Source: an uncultured Clostridia bacterium
GTDB taxonomy: Bacteria > Bacillota > Clostridia > Christensenellales > Borkfalkiaceae
Length of the DNA stretch: 17,330 nt
Direction of reading: 5' to 3'
Assembly: GCA_934254755.1 (NCBI GenBank)
Contig: CAKQMM010000006.1
Coordinates: 1-17,330 of the forward strand
Shown in pieces: positions 1 to 7,159 of this stretch. Position numbers and translations under genes: made by a program. Each line of letters begins with the position of its first letter. Position 1 is the stretch's first letter. Under the pieces are notes generated by a model. It was not told where the DNA came from. It searched no databases and saw nothing but the letters and a program-made list of their open reading frames with translations.

Positions 1-1134
1 TTCTTCGTAAATCACGTCGTCCATTTTAGAGCCGGTGTCGATAAGCGCGGTAGAAATAACGGTTAAACTTCCGCCGCCGTCAACGTTTCTTGCCGCGCCG
101 AAAAACCTTTTTGTCGGGGCAAGGGCGGCAACGTCTATCCCGCCGGACAGCGTTTTTCCGCTCGACGGAAGGTAGGCGTTCACCGCGCGGGTGAGTTTCG
201 TGATGCTGTCTAACAAAACGACGACGTCTTTCCCCGTTTCGACGAGGCGTTTTGCTCTGTTTAAAACGAGGTCCGCAAGGCGAACGTGGTGTTCGACGCC
301 TTCGTCGAAAGTGCTCGCGACGACTTCGCTTTTAACGGAACGCCTTAAATCGGTAACTTCTTCGGGGCGTTCGTCAATCAATAAGACGATAAGGTGCACT
401 TCGGGGTTATTAACCTCTATAGAGTGCGCTATTTTTTTGATTAAAGTGGTTTTGCCCGCTTTCGGCGGCGCGACGATAAGCCCGCGCTGACCTTTACCGA
501 TAGGGCATAAAATATCTATTGCGCGCAAAGATAAATCGCCCTCGTCCAAGGCAAGTTCCATAGTAAGCTTTTCAACGGGATAGTAGGGCGTTAAATCGTC
601 GAAATTAACGCGCTTATACTTATTGCACGCCACCCCGTTTATTTTTTTGACCGTTTGAACCGACGGGGAAGCGTCCTGGCGCGTCCTTGCGGAATATCCC
701 TCGATATAGTCGCCCGCACGGAGGTTATATTGGCGGATAACGTTTTTCGCGACGTAAACGTCGGTTACACCGTCCGTTTCGTAATTTCTGCCGCGCAAAA
801 AACCGTAACCGTCGGCATGCAATTCGAGTATCCCCGAAGCCGCGGAACCTTTGCCCTGATAGGTAGAAGGTTGTTCGCCTTCGGTAATTTCGTCTTCGCT
901 TACGGCGACTTTTTGAAATCCGTCTTTTATATAATTGATTCTATCGCTCGCAACGGGTTTACTCGGTCTTCTGCCGCGATTACTGCGCGAAGGGGTCTTT
1001 TCGCCGCTTTGTATCTCTAAAATACCTGAGATAAGTTCGGGTTTTTTAAGGTTAGCGGGAACGCCGCCGAGAGTCCTTAATATTTCGCGCAACGGATAAA
1101 TAGAATATCCTTTAAGTTCTTCTAGACTATACAT
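1..1134 (-). CDS. rho: Transcription termination factor Rho (C-terminus cut by window edge)
   Basis: Rho is the hexameric RNA helicase that ends transcription of untranslated RNA. The reading frame is open from ATG 1134 to base 1, giving 378 residues; roughly 50 C-terminal residues lie outside the window. Visible parts in order: a Rho_N-like helical segment (about 1-42), a short basic linker (about 45-62), a cold-shock-type RNA-binding region around 98-150 with a GYGFLR core at 109-114, then the RecA-type ATPase. Within the ATPase are Walker A APPKAGKTT (222-230), DERPEEVTDLRR (254-265), Walker B VVVLLDS (304-310) and the conserved run KRFFGAARN (342-350) followed by ALIDTGSKMD. A GGAGG site (1141-1145) lies six bases before the ATG, inside the upstream hydrolase gene, whose end overlaps this start by 8 bases. 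No frameshift is seen. The short linker is unlike the long insertions of actinobacterial Rho. Confidence 0.97.
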   Translation of the reverse strand, partial: MYSLEELKGYSIYPLREILRTLGGVPANLKKPELISGILEIQSGEKTPSRSNRGRRPSKPVASDRINYIKDGFQKVAVSEDEITEGEQPSTYQGKGSAASGILELHADGYGFLRGRNYETDGVTDVYVAKNVIRQYNLRAGDYIEGYSARTRQDASPSVQTVKKINGVACNKYKRVNFDDLTPYYPVEKLTMELALDEGDLSLRAIDILCPIGKGQRGLIVAPPKAGKTTLIKKIAHSIEVNNPEVHLIVLLIDERPEEVTDLRRSVKSEVVASTFDEGVEHHVRLADLVLNRAKRLVETGKDVVVLLDSITKLTRAVNAYLPSSGKTLSGGIDVAALAPTKRFFGAARNVDGGGSLTVISTALIDTGSKMDDVIYEE

Positions 1135-1747
1135 GTTTTACCTCCGGCGTTACGACTATTACGCCTTTTTCGTTTACGTTATATAAAAAACCGCTTTTTT
1201 CGGTTTTAAATACCTTTATAAGTTTTAAAAATTCGTCGATTTTTGCTATATCCACGGTCGAGCCGTCGATTTTGTAGTGTATGGGGATAACCGTTTGCGG
1301 GATTATCGCTTCGATATATTTTTTCGCGCCTGCGGCGTCTATCGTATATTTGCCGCCGACCGGAATAAAAATTATATCCGCGCCGCGCGCTTTTTCGGCA
1401 AGCGCTTCGTCAAAACAACCCGTATCGCCGAAGTGGACGATTTTTTTACCGTCGGCGTTTATTATAAGCGCGTCGTTTTCGCCGCGTAACGCGCCGAAAG
1501 CTTCGTCGTGAAAAGTTTTTACAATCTCGAACCGCCCGCCGCTATCTTTTACGTTACCCTCATCTATCCGCTTTGCGCCGCTTATAAAGCCGGCGTTATT
1601 ATGGTCGTAGTGGTTATGCGAACAAAAAACGTGGTCTGCAAAAACCGACGGCGGAGTCAAACCTATATCGCCGTAAGGGTCGATTGCGACGGAAAACTCA
1701 CTAAAGGTAAGTTTTACGAAAGAGTGCCCGAAGTATTCGATTTTCAT
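1127..1747 (-). CDS. MBL-fold metal-dependent hydrolase (UlaG/UPF0173-like)
   Basis: This 206-residue protein belongs to the metallo-beta-lactamase fold superfamily, in the group of stand-alone metal-dependent hydrolases resembling UlaG and UPF0173. The metal-binding signature HNHYDH is at residues 44-49, with further likely ligands His80, Asp108 (in HFGDTGC) and His157 (in IPIHYK). No signal peptide or extra domain is seen, so it is probably cytoplasmic. The substrate cannot be told from sequence. It starts with an ATGA overlap on the stop of the upstream DUF1934-like gene and its end overlaps the rho start by 8 bases, so the three genes are probably co-transcribed and translationally coupled. 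It is slightly shorter than typical UPF0173 members (about 225 residues). Confidence 0.88.
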   Translation of the reverse strand: MKIEYFGHSFVKLTFSEFSVAIDPYGDIGLTPPSVFADHVFCSHNHYDHNNAGFISGAKRIDEGNVKDSGGRFEIVKTFHDEAFGALRGENDALIINADGKKIVHFGDTGCFDEALAEKARGADIIFIPVGGKYTIDAAGAKKYIEAIIPQTVIPIHYKIDGSTVDIAKIDEFLKLIKVFKTEKSGFLYNVNEKGVIVVTPEVKHV

Positions 1748-2139
1748 AAAAACACCGCCTTTACTTTGACGCGATTGTTAAGCGTCATCGATGTGATTTT
1801 TATATCGTAACTTAAATCGAAAGAAAATTCGCCCGCGCAAAAATTATACGAAAACGATTTGAGAGCCGCCGAAAACGGCAAGCTTAGTTTATCCGACTTA
1901 ATAACGCTTTCAGATTCTGTTCCCTTTTTAAGCGTTATTATATAAGAGGTTTCGCCCACGCGGGAAAACACGACTTTATCGGGAAAAACGGCGTAACTGT
2001 TTTTAGTCTTTTTTCCGTCCTCCGTCGTATAAAAAACGAGGTTATATGCGTCGTTTCTACGCAAAAAATCGCCGAACGCTTCAAAGGCGGTCGCTTCCCC
2101 GTCGGATATAATATTGTAAAAAATTTTACAGTTTGGCAT
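1744..2139 (-). CDS. DUF1934-like small beta-barrel protein
   Basis: A 131-residue protein that by pattern resembles DUF1934 (YwiB-like, calycin-type beta barrel). It opens with an N-terminal strand and an acidic ISDGEA, has a central VFPDKVVFSRVGETSYIITL-type strand pair, and ends with GEFSFDLSYDIKI near the C-terminus, matching the order of strands in that family. Family function is unknown. The frame stays open upstream to a TTG at 2211, but the stretch before ATG 2139 does not look like the family, so I prefer 2139. Neither start has a clear Shine-Dalgarno site. The stop overlaps the hydrolase start (ATGA). Position first in the rho cluster does not reveal its role. The family call rests on recalled similarity, not a search. 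Confidence 0.6.
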   Translation of the reverse strand: MPNCKIFYNIISDGEATAFEAFGDFLRRNDAYNLVFYTTEDGKKTKNSYAVFPDKVVFSRVGETSYIITLKKGTESESVIKSDKLSLPFSAALKSFSYNFCAGEFSFDLSYDIKITSMTLNNRVKVKAVFL

Positions 2140-2237
2140 TTGTAATGAAATTAAGCCGTTTTTTGAACAAAAAGCAGGCAAAAACCGTCGCGGTTCATAA
2201 AAAAACGGCAAACCGATATAGATTTAAACACGAAAAA

Positions 2238-2315
2238 GCCGCTTAAATAAACATCGGTCAATAAAAAGAAATTTTAAATTTACAAATTCACAAATTTGCG
2301 CCGCTTAAATGAACA
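2238..2315. repeat. 16-bp direct repeat in the leader of the rho cluster
   Basis: GCCGCTTAAATAAACA (2238-2253) recurs as GCCGCTTAAATGAACA (2300-2315), one mismatch, with starts 62 bases apart (close to six helical turns). Read on the minus strand the unit is TGTTYATTTAAGCGGC and lies between the proposed promoter and the DUF1934-like gene. It could be a pair of protein-binding sites or repeated RNA elements in the leader; nothing in the sequence decides between these. Confidence 0.6.
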
Positions 2316-2339
2316 AAAATCAACGATAAATTGATTTTT
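2315..2339. other. AT-rich hairpin in the rho-cluster leader
   Basis: AAAAATCAA (2315-2323) and TTGATTTTT (2331-2339) form a perfect 9-bp inverted repeat with a 7-base loop. On the minus strand it lies just after the proposed start of transcription. It may act as a weak attenuator or simply be leader structure. The T-rich tail is only the stem arm itself, so I do not call it a terminator. Confidence 0.4.
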
Positions 2340-2345
2340 ATACAA

Positions 2346-2377
2346 ATTATATTAAACTATTTTTTAAAAAAAGTAAA
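2346..2377 (-). promoter_or_regulatory. Probable sigma-A promoter of the DUF1934-MBL-rho cluster
   Basis: On the minus strand a TTTACT box (2377-2372) is followed after 17 bases by TAATAT (2354-2349). An overlapping perfect TATAAT at 2351-2346 is an alternative -10, but with a 20-base spacer. Either gives a leader of roughly 200 bases before ATG 2139. The region is very AT-rich, so chance matches are possible. Confidence 0.45.
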
Positions 2378-2389
2378 GCGTTAATTTAA

Positions 2390-2407
2390 TTTTACTTATA
2401 AGTAAAA
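2390..2407. other. 18-bp perfect palindrome downstream of the COG2509-like gene
   Basis: TTTTACTTATAAGTAAAA is a perfect palindrome 14 bases past the stop of the flavoprotein gene ending at 2421. As RNA it would form a 7-bp stem with a TATA loop. It lacks GC pairs and a following T tract, so it is a poor intrinsic terminator. It lies upstream of the rho-cluster promoter (-35 at 2377), so it could also be a protein-binding site for that promoter. Confidence 0.35.
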
Positions 2408-2420
2408 CTTAACCGAGATA

Positions 2421-3959
2421 TTATAAATGCTTAACCCCGTACTTTTCGGCTAAACTTAGCGCGACTTTTTTGCCGTCCGCGCCCGCGCTCGTTATTCCGC
2501 CCGCATACCCGCAACCCTCGCCGCAAGGATATAAATTTAAAACGTTTACGCTGCTTAAATTTTCGCCGCGGGTAATTTTCAGCGGAGAAGAAGTCCTCGT
2601 TTCCGCGCCCGTCAAAACGGCGCCGTCTAAGTCGAACCCCTTTAACCTTTTACCCATATCGGTTATCGACGCTTTAAGCGCGGCGTTTATGCTTTCGGGG
2701 AAGAGTTTATTAAGGTCGGCAAATTTAACGCCGGGCATATACGTCGGGAGGACGCCTTTAAACCCGCTTGAAATTTTGCCCGCTTTATAGTCGCAAAAAA
2801 GCGAAACGGGCGCGGAATAATCTCCGCCGCCAAGCTCGAACGCAGCCTTTTCAATCTTGCGCTGAAAGTTTAGCCCGCCGAACAATTCGCACGGAAAATC
2901 TCCGTCTTTTGTTTGCGCGACGACCGCGCTGTTGCTGTTTATTCCGTCGCGGGCGTAGTTGCTCATTCCGTTCACAACGACCGTTTCTTTTTCGCTTTGC
3001 GACGGCAGAACGTAGCCGCCGGGGCACATACAAAAAGTAAACACGCCCCTATCCGCCGCGTGGCTTACGAGTTTGTAACTTGCGCTTGTTAAACCGTTTC
3101 GGACAGATTTTTCGCCGTACTGCGAAACGTCTATATCGCGGCGAAGGTGTTCGATTCTGAGCCCCACCGCAAAATGCTTAGGCTCCATAAAAACGCCGCG
3201 GCGGTCGAGCATATAGTAAACGTCGCGCGCGCTGTGCCCGACGGCAAGAACCACTTCGTCGTAAACTTCCTCGCCGCCGTTTATATAAGCGGAGGTGATT
3301 TTTCCGTTTTTGATAGTTACGTCGGTAAGCTTTGCGTTAAACCGAACTTTCCCGCCGAGCCGAATAATTTCGTTACGGATATTTTTCACCACGGCGGGGA
3401 GCTTATCGCTTCCGATATGCGGCTTAAAGTCGTACCCTATCTCTTCGGGCGCGCCGAAACGCAAAAAATCATCAAAAACCGCTTTAACGAATTTATTGTT
3501 TACCTGCGTGTTAAGTTTCCCGTCCGAAAACGCGCCCGCGCCGCCCTCGCCGAACTGCACGTTGCTCTCTTCGTTCAAAACCCTCGTTTTAATAAACCCG
3601 TCAACCGATTTTTTTCGCTCGTCAACGCTTTCGCCCCGCTCGATAAGGGTAACGTCAAAGCCACGGCGGCATAAGTCGAGCGCGCAAAAAAGCCCCGCGG
3701 GTCCCGCGCCCACGACCAACACGGAAACGCTTGCGTTTATCCTTTTAAACTCAAGCTCTTCAAATTTTTCGTCTTTCGTCGATAAGCGGACGTTGTATAC
3801 GAACTTAACTTCGTTTTTGTCGCGCGCGTCTATCGACCTTCTCACTACTTTGAAGTATTTTATTGCGTTCACGCCGATTTTCGCTTTTTTCGCGCACTTT
3901 TCTTTAAGTTCGCGCTCGGTTATATTTATCGGCGTTTTTATTCCGTTAAGTTCTATCAT
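2421..3959 (-). CDS. FAD-dependent oxidoreductase, COG2509-like
   Basis: A 512-residue flavoprotein resembling the uncharacterised FAD-dependent dehydrogenases of COG2509. Residues 1-75 form the typical N-terminal extension before the Rossmann fold. The dinucleotide motif VVGAGPAGL is at about 82-90, then LIERGESVDER, then the family's NVQFGEGGAGAFSDGKL stretch, and a C-terminal CGEGCGYAGGITSAGADG segment that would close over FAD. A longer reading to 4013 exists, but ATG 3959 overlaps the preceding gene's stop as ATGA and begins with the usual MIELNGI-type sequence, so I chose it. The overlap implies coupled translation with the HI0933-like flavoprotein. The substrate is unknown. No signal peptide is seen. 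Confidence 0.9.
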   Translation of the reverse strand: MIELNGIKTPINITERELKEKCAKKAKIGVNAIKYFKVVRRSIDARDKNEVKFVYNVRLSTKDEKFEELEFKRINASVSVLVVGAGPAGLFCALDLCRRGFDVTLIERGESVDERKKSVDGFIKTRVLNEESNVQFGEGGAGAFSDGKLNTQVNNKFVKAVFDDFLRFGAPEEIGYDFKPHIGSDKLPAVVKNIRNEIIRLGGKVRFNAKLTDVTIKNGKITSAYINGGEEVYDEVVLAVGHSARDVYYMLDRRGVFMEPKHFAVGLRIEHLRRDIDVSQYGEKSVRNGLTSASYKLVSHAADRGVFTFCMCPGGYVLPSQSEKETVVVNGMSNYARDGINSNSAVVAQTKDGDFPCELFGGLNFQRKIEKAAFELGGGDYSAPVSLFCDYKAGKISSGFKGVLPTYMPGVKFADLNKLFPESINAALKASITDMGKRLKGFDLDGAVLTGAETRTSSPLKITRGENLSSVNVLNLYPCGEGCGYAGGITSAGADGKKVALSLAEKYGVKHL

Positions 3960-5209
3960 TTTAGCGCCCCTATAACGCTTTCGGCAAACGCCGTTGCCGA
4001 CGAAAACGCCCATTGCAGGTTAAACCCGCCGCAATCGCCGTCCACGTCTAAAACCTCGCCCGCAAAATATAAGTTTTTAACGAGTTTACTCTCCATCGAG
4101 TTATCGTTTACCTCATCGGTTTTAACCCCGCCGCGCGTCACTTGCGCGCCGACGAAGTCTACGATAGTTTTTAGCGGCACGCTAAAGTTCTTAACCGCTT
4201 CCGCCGCCGATTTAATTATGCCGAAATTCGCTCTTTCAAGCGGGTTTATGCCCGTCGAATTTCTTATAACCGCTTCCGCCGCCTTTTTATTTATTATGCC
4301 GCCGAACAGTTCCGCAACGGTTAAGTAGGGGCAGTCTTCAAGTTTTTTTGTGAGATACGCCGTCAGATTTTCGCCGCTCATATCGGGGCAGAAGTCGATA
4401 ACCGCCTCACCGTTTTTAGCCCCCGCATAGTACGAAGATATGCCGAAAGCCGCGTTGCCGCTTACGGCGTCCTGCGAAAACAAAACGTCCCCGAGCGCTT
4501 TTGCGACCGCCCGACCGCTTATTTTTAAAATTATCCCCGCCTGTTGTTTGATACCCGCAAGCCCTTTGATTTTGTTTTTATCGCACGGGAGTTTACATAT
4601 CGACGGATAAAGCGCGGTTACGCTATGCCCGAACGATTTCGCTAAGGTATACCCCGCCCCGTCGCTACCCGTTTGCGGGGCGACGCACCCGCCCGACGCA
4701 ATCAGTAAATTTTTGCCGTAAAGGGTTTTACCGCTATCAGTTTTAACGATGAAAACTTCGCCGTTATCGCCTTTAACCGATTTTTTTGCTTCGACGACTT
4801 TTTCACCCGTAAAAAGGTTTACTTTCAAATAATCAAGGCGGAGCCGAAGCGCGTCGAGAACGGCGGAAGCTTGTTTAGAAAGGGGGTAAACTTTATCGCC
4901 GTCGCTTATAAGCGGCACGCCCAACTTGCCGAAAAATTCTTTTAAACTTTCATATCCGTGCGCGGCGAGCGCGTTTTTTGAAAATTCGGAATTTAACCCG
5001 TGGTATCTGTCGGTCGTAACGGATATATTAGATATATTGCACTGCCCGTTCCCGGTGAGAATAAGTTTTTTGCCGACCCTTTCGTTGTGCTCTATAAGCG
5101 CGACGTATTCGCCGCCTATACTCTCGGCTAAGGTTATTGCGGCAACCATTCCCGCAAAGCCCGCGCCGACTATAATCGCTTTATAAACCTTTGAGTTTGC
5201 CCCGTTCAT
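3956..5209 (-). CDS. HI0933-like (YhiN/BaiN type) FAD-dependent oxidoreductase
   Basis: A 417-residue flavoprotein of the HI0933-like family, which includes YhiN and the bile-acid enzyme BaiN. The nucleotide motif IIVGAGFAGM is at 12-21, the family signature GKKLILTGNGQCNISN at about 46-61, a GGxxxPQTGSDGAGY segment follows mid-protein, and FAGEVLDVDGDCGGFNLQWA closes the FAD fold near the C-terminus. Length is normal for the family (about 410). The frame extends to 5263, but ATG 5209 has an AGGGGG site nine bases upstream, and residues before it show no family character. The stop overlaps the COG2509-like start by four bases. Substrate unknown; assignment to bile-acid chemistry would be unsupported. 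Confidence 0.92.
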   Translation of the reverse strand: MNGANSKVYKAIIVGAGFAGMVAAITLAESIGGEYVALIEHNERVGKKLILTGNGQCNISNISVTTDRYHGLNSEFSKNALAAHGYESLKEFFGKLGVPLISDGDKVYPLSKQASAVLDALRLRLDYLKVNLFTGEKVVEAKKSVKGDNGEVFIVKTDSGKTLYGKNLLIASGGCVAPQTGSDGAGYTLAKSFGHSVTALYPSICKLPCDKNKIKGLAGIKQQAGIILKISGRAVAKALGDVLFSQDAVSGNAAFGISSYYAGAKNGEAVIDFCPDMSGENLTAYLTKKLEDCPYLTVAELFGGIINKKAAEAVIRNSTGINPLERANFGIIKSAAEAVKNFSVPLKTIVDFVGAQVTRGGVKTDEVNDNSMESKLVKNLYFAGEVLDVDGDCGGFNLQWAFSSATAFAESVIGALK

Positions 5210-5234
5210 TCCCGATGACCCCCTGATGCAAAAT

Positions 5235-5263
5235 ATTTTAGCGCTAAATTGTAAATTTAGCAA
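5235..5263 (-). promoter_or_regulatory. Promoter of the two-flavoprotein operon
   Basis: On the minus strand TTGCTA (5263-5258) and TAAAAT (5240-5235) are separated by exactly 17 bases, giving a leader of about 20 bases to ATG 5209. The whole spacer overlaps an inverted repeat described separately, so the promoter is probably regulated. Confidence 0.65.
5243..5261. promoter_or_regulatory. Candidate operator palindrome inside the flavoprotein promoter
   Basis: GCTAAATTGTAAATTTAGC is a perfect 8-3-8 inverted repeat covering the spacer and part of the -35 box of the minus-strand promoter. It ends 12 bases before the -35 of the divergent plus-strand promoter. A protein bound here would block the flavoprotein promoter and might affect both. 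The binding protein is not evident; no regulator gene is adjacent. Confidence 0.5.
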
Positions 5264-5272
5264 CGCTTTCGT

Positions 5273-5301
5273 TTGACTATCGCGTTTTTTTGTATTAAAA
5301 T
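5273..5301 (+). promoter_or_regulatory. Promoter of the DUF1508 membrane protein gene
   Basis: TTGACT (5273-5278), a 17-base spacer and TAAAAT (5296-5301) make a near-consensus sigma-A promoter, divergent from the flavoprotein promoter. The expected leader to ATG 5357 is about 50 bases. Confidence 0.75.
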
Positions 5302-5356
5302 AAATTCGTTAATTTTTCACATACTTAGTTAAATTACGTATTTAAGGGCGTTTGCG

Positions 5357-6523
5357 ATGGATAGAATAAAGGACTTTTTTGAAAATTTAGTTGAAAATCA
5401 CCTTGGCGCGATGATTGCGGCGATTTTAGTTTTCGTCGCGTTGATTGCGGGCGCGATAGTATTGTCGCTGAAAATAAGCCGCAGAAAAAAAGAGCGCGCC
5501 GAGAGAGAATATAAAGAAGAGTTGAACAGAATTTCAAAAGAAGAACTCGACAATATCGCGGGCAACGTCAGCAACCCCGAAGTTTTGTATAAGAGTTTTG
5601 AAACGGCCGAAACGACCGAATCAAAACCGCTTGCGGATGACGATAACGGAAAAACCGAATCGGAAGAAGCAACCGCCTCGCCGTCGAGCGAAATAGAACC
5701 CGCCGCCCCGGCGGACGAAAGCGCAAACTACTCTACAACAAGCGTAAAAGACGAAACCCCCGACGACAAGAGTTCGGAAGCGGCGAACGAAACTAACCCC
5801 GCCCCCGCCGAAAGTAATGAAGGCAATACGGAAGCGGAACCCGCCCCACAAGAAATAAAGGCGACGAACGAACCCGCTAAACCTGCCCCATCCGCAAAAA
5901 CGGCTAAATCAGCCTCTAAATCAACGGCAAAAACAACCGTCAAAACGGCGGCTACAAAATCGGCAACGGCAAAATCGGATAAACCGATAAACGCAAAACC
6001 GACCGCGGCAAGCAAGCCGACTAAAGCCGCGAACCCGACGGCAAAAACGGACGGCAACAAAGCGGCGAATAAACCCGCCGCGACGAGCGTAACGAAAACG
6101 GTGGACGCAAACAAGGTCGCCGCCGCTTCGACTAAACCCGCAAAAGTCGCCCCCTTAGAACAAAAACCCGCGCAAGCGCATAAACAAGCGTATGCGGGCA
6201 AGTGGGTGATAGTTAAAGGCGAAGACGGAAAGTACTACGCTAAACTGCTCGCTTCAAACGGCGGCGTACTTTTAAAAACCGAAAACTACTCCTCTTTATC
6301 GGGCGTAAAAAACGGTATACAAACCATTAAAAAGAACGTTGACGGCGGCAACTTCGCGACCAGCATCGACAAGTACGGGCATTATTGCTTCAAACTGTTC
6401 TCTATGTCGAACCGCTTGATTTGCCAAAGCGAAGATTATTCGAGCAAGGCAAAATGCGAAAGCGGAATAACTTCCGTCAAACGCTTCGCGAAAACCGACC
6501 TTATCATAAACGAAATCGACTAA
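5357..6523 (+). CDS. Membrane-anchored DUF1508 (YegP-like) tandem-domain protein with Ala/Lys/Pro-rich linker
   Basis: A 388-residue protein. Residues 17-38 form one hydrophobic helix followed by the basic SRRKKER, so the long C-terminal part is probably cytoplasmic by the positive-inside rule. About 45-80 is charged and helical. Residues 85-160 are acidic with Ser, Thr, Pro and Glu; 165-280 are rich in Ala, Lys, Thr and Pro, like histone-H1-type tails. The last 108 residues hold two units (about 281-328 and 330-380) with the DUF1508 pattern: two strands, an aromatic DGKYYAKL or YGHYCFKL, then SEDYSSKAKCESGI-type helix. That family includes YegP; its biochemical role is unknown. AAGGGCG lies upstream of the ATG. 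Its own promoter precedes it and a terminator follows, so it is monocistronic. The function is unknown; envelope-to-nucleoid or envelope stress roles are speculation. Confidence 0.85.
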   Translation: MDRIKDFFENLVENHLGAMIAAILVFVALIAGAIVLSLKISRRKKERAEREYKEELNRISKEELDNIAGNVSNPEVLYKSFETAETTESKPLADDDNGKTESEEATASPSSEIEPAAPADESANYSTTSVKDETPDDKSSEAANETNPAPAESNEGNTEAEPAPQEIKATNEPAKPAPSAKTAKSASKSTAKTTVKTAATKSATAKSDKPINAKPTAASKPTKAANPTAKTDGNKAANKPAATSVTKTVDANKVAAASTKPAKVAPLEQKPAQAHKQAYAGKWVIVKGEDGKYYAKLLASNGGVLLKTENYSSLSGVKNGIQTIKKNVDGGNFATSIDKYGHYCFKLFSMSNRLICQSEDYSSKAKCESGITSVKRFAKTDLIINEID

Positions 6524-6536
6524 ACGTCGCTAAAAT

Positions 6537-6568
6537 TTCCGCCCTTTTTGAGGGGGCGGAATTTTTTT
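6537..6568 (+). terminator. Intrinsic terminator after the DUF1508 gene
   Basis: TTCCGCCC (6537-6544) pairs with GGGCGGAA (6554-6561), followed by seven T residues (6562-6568). Typical rho-independent terminator 13 bases after the stop codon. Confidence 0.9.
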
Positions 6569-6604
6569 GTATAAAAACAAATAAAAACGGCAAACATAAT
6601 TTTA

Positions 6605-6638
6605 GCCGAACGCGTATATCGCATATAAAACGCTCGGC
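6605..6638 (+). other. Stem-loop immediately upstream of the AmiS/UreI-like gene's ribosome site
   Basis: GCCGA (6605-6609) pairs with TCGGC (6634-6638); after one mismatch CG pairs with CG. The loop contains a small TATAT/ATATA repeat. The stem ends four bases before AAGGAG. It is not followed by T residues and leaves the ribosome site open. Confidence 0.45.
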
Positions 6639-6652
6639 AAAAGGAGATTTTT

Positions 6653-7153
6653 ATGTTTGCAGTATCTTTAATTCTCAGCGGCATAGCGTTCTTTCTGAAC
6701 GGGTTTTTGCCGCTCATCGACGACAACGACAATCACGAAACGTCCGTCATCAACACCATTGCCGGCATAATAGTGACCGTGCTCGGTTTTTACGGCTTGA
6801 TAACCGCTTCTTCAACCTTTGAATATTTGTTGTACGGCACGGCTATTTTGTTCGGTATAACCAACCTTTACGTCGCCGCAATCGGTATCTGGGATTTAAG
6901 CGAAACTTCATTCGGTTGGTTCTCGGCGGTAATCGCGCTCATTATGCTCGCTATCGGCGTTTACGTTATCATAACCGGCAGCTTAATGTTCGGCATTTTC
7001 GCGCTCGTATGGATGTTTATGTGGGCGTTCTACTTCATCTCTCGCGGGCTTAACGTATTAAAAACTCCTTCTTCGTGGGTTATTATGTTCATCGGCATCG
7101 CGGCGATGGTCGCGGAAGGCGTTCTGCTTTTAAACGGCATAGTCGCGTTTTAA
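6653..7153 (+). CDS. AmiS/UreI-like six-helix membrane protein
   Basis: A 166-residue, very hydrophobic protein with six predicted membrane helices (about 2-20, 31-50, 58-80, 87-106, 109-130, 140-163). The layout resembles the AmiS/UreI family of amide and urea channels: an N-terminal FFLNG motif (13-17), an Asn in helix 2 after an acidic loop, FGITNLYV (67-74), FGWF (87-90) and a Trp-rich MWAFYF (123-128). Family members conduct urea or short amides across the inner membrane. No urease or amidase gene is visible in the window, so the substrate is open. The start has AAGGAG (6641-6646) seven bases upstream. CATAAT at 6595-6600 could be a -10, without a convincing -35. A strong terminator follows. 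A general small multipass protein is the alternative reading. Confidence 0.6.
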   Translation: MFAVSLILSGIAFFLNGFLPLIDDNDNHETSVINTIAGIIVTVLGFYGLITASSTFEYLLYGTAILFGITNLYVAAIGIWDLSETSFGWFSAVIALIMLAIGVYVIITGSLMFGIFALVWMFMWAFYFISRGLNVLKTPSSWVIMFIGIAAMVAEGVLLLNGIVAF

Positions 7154-7159
7154 GCGACC

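Noticed and set aside
3295..3975. Plus-strand open frame of 226 codons
   Set aside because: It lies wholly antisense to the COG2509-like flavoprotein, has Ser/Pro/Leu-rich composition typical of a complementary frame, and shows no family motif.
5957..6160. Repeat-like run of AAAACGGC/AAACCCGC units as possible CRISPR or tandem repeat
   Set aside because: The units vary in length and sequence and are explained by Ala/Lys/Pro/Thr codons of the linker; there are no constant repeats or spacers.
5728..6201. Minus-strand open frame of 157 codons rich in Ala, Val and Phe
   Set aside because: It is the complement of the Ala/Lys/Thr/Pro-rich linker coding region; the composition follows from that repeat and there is no ribosome site.
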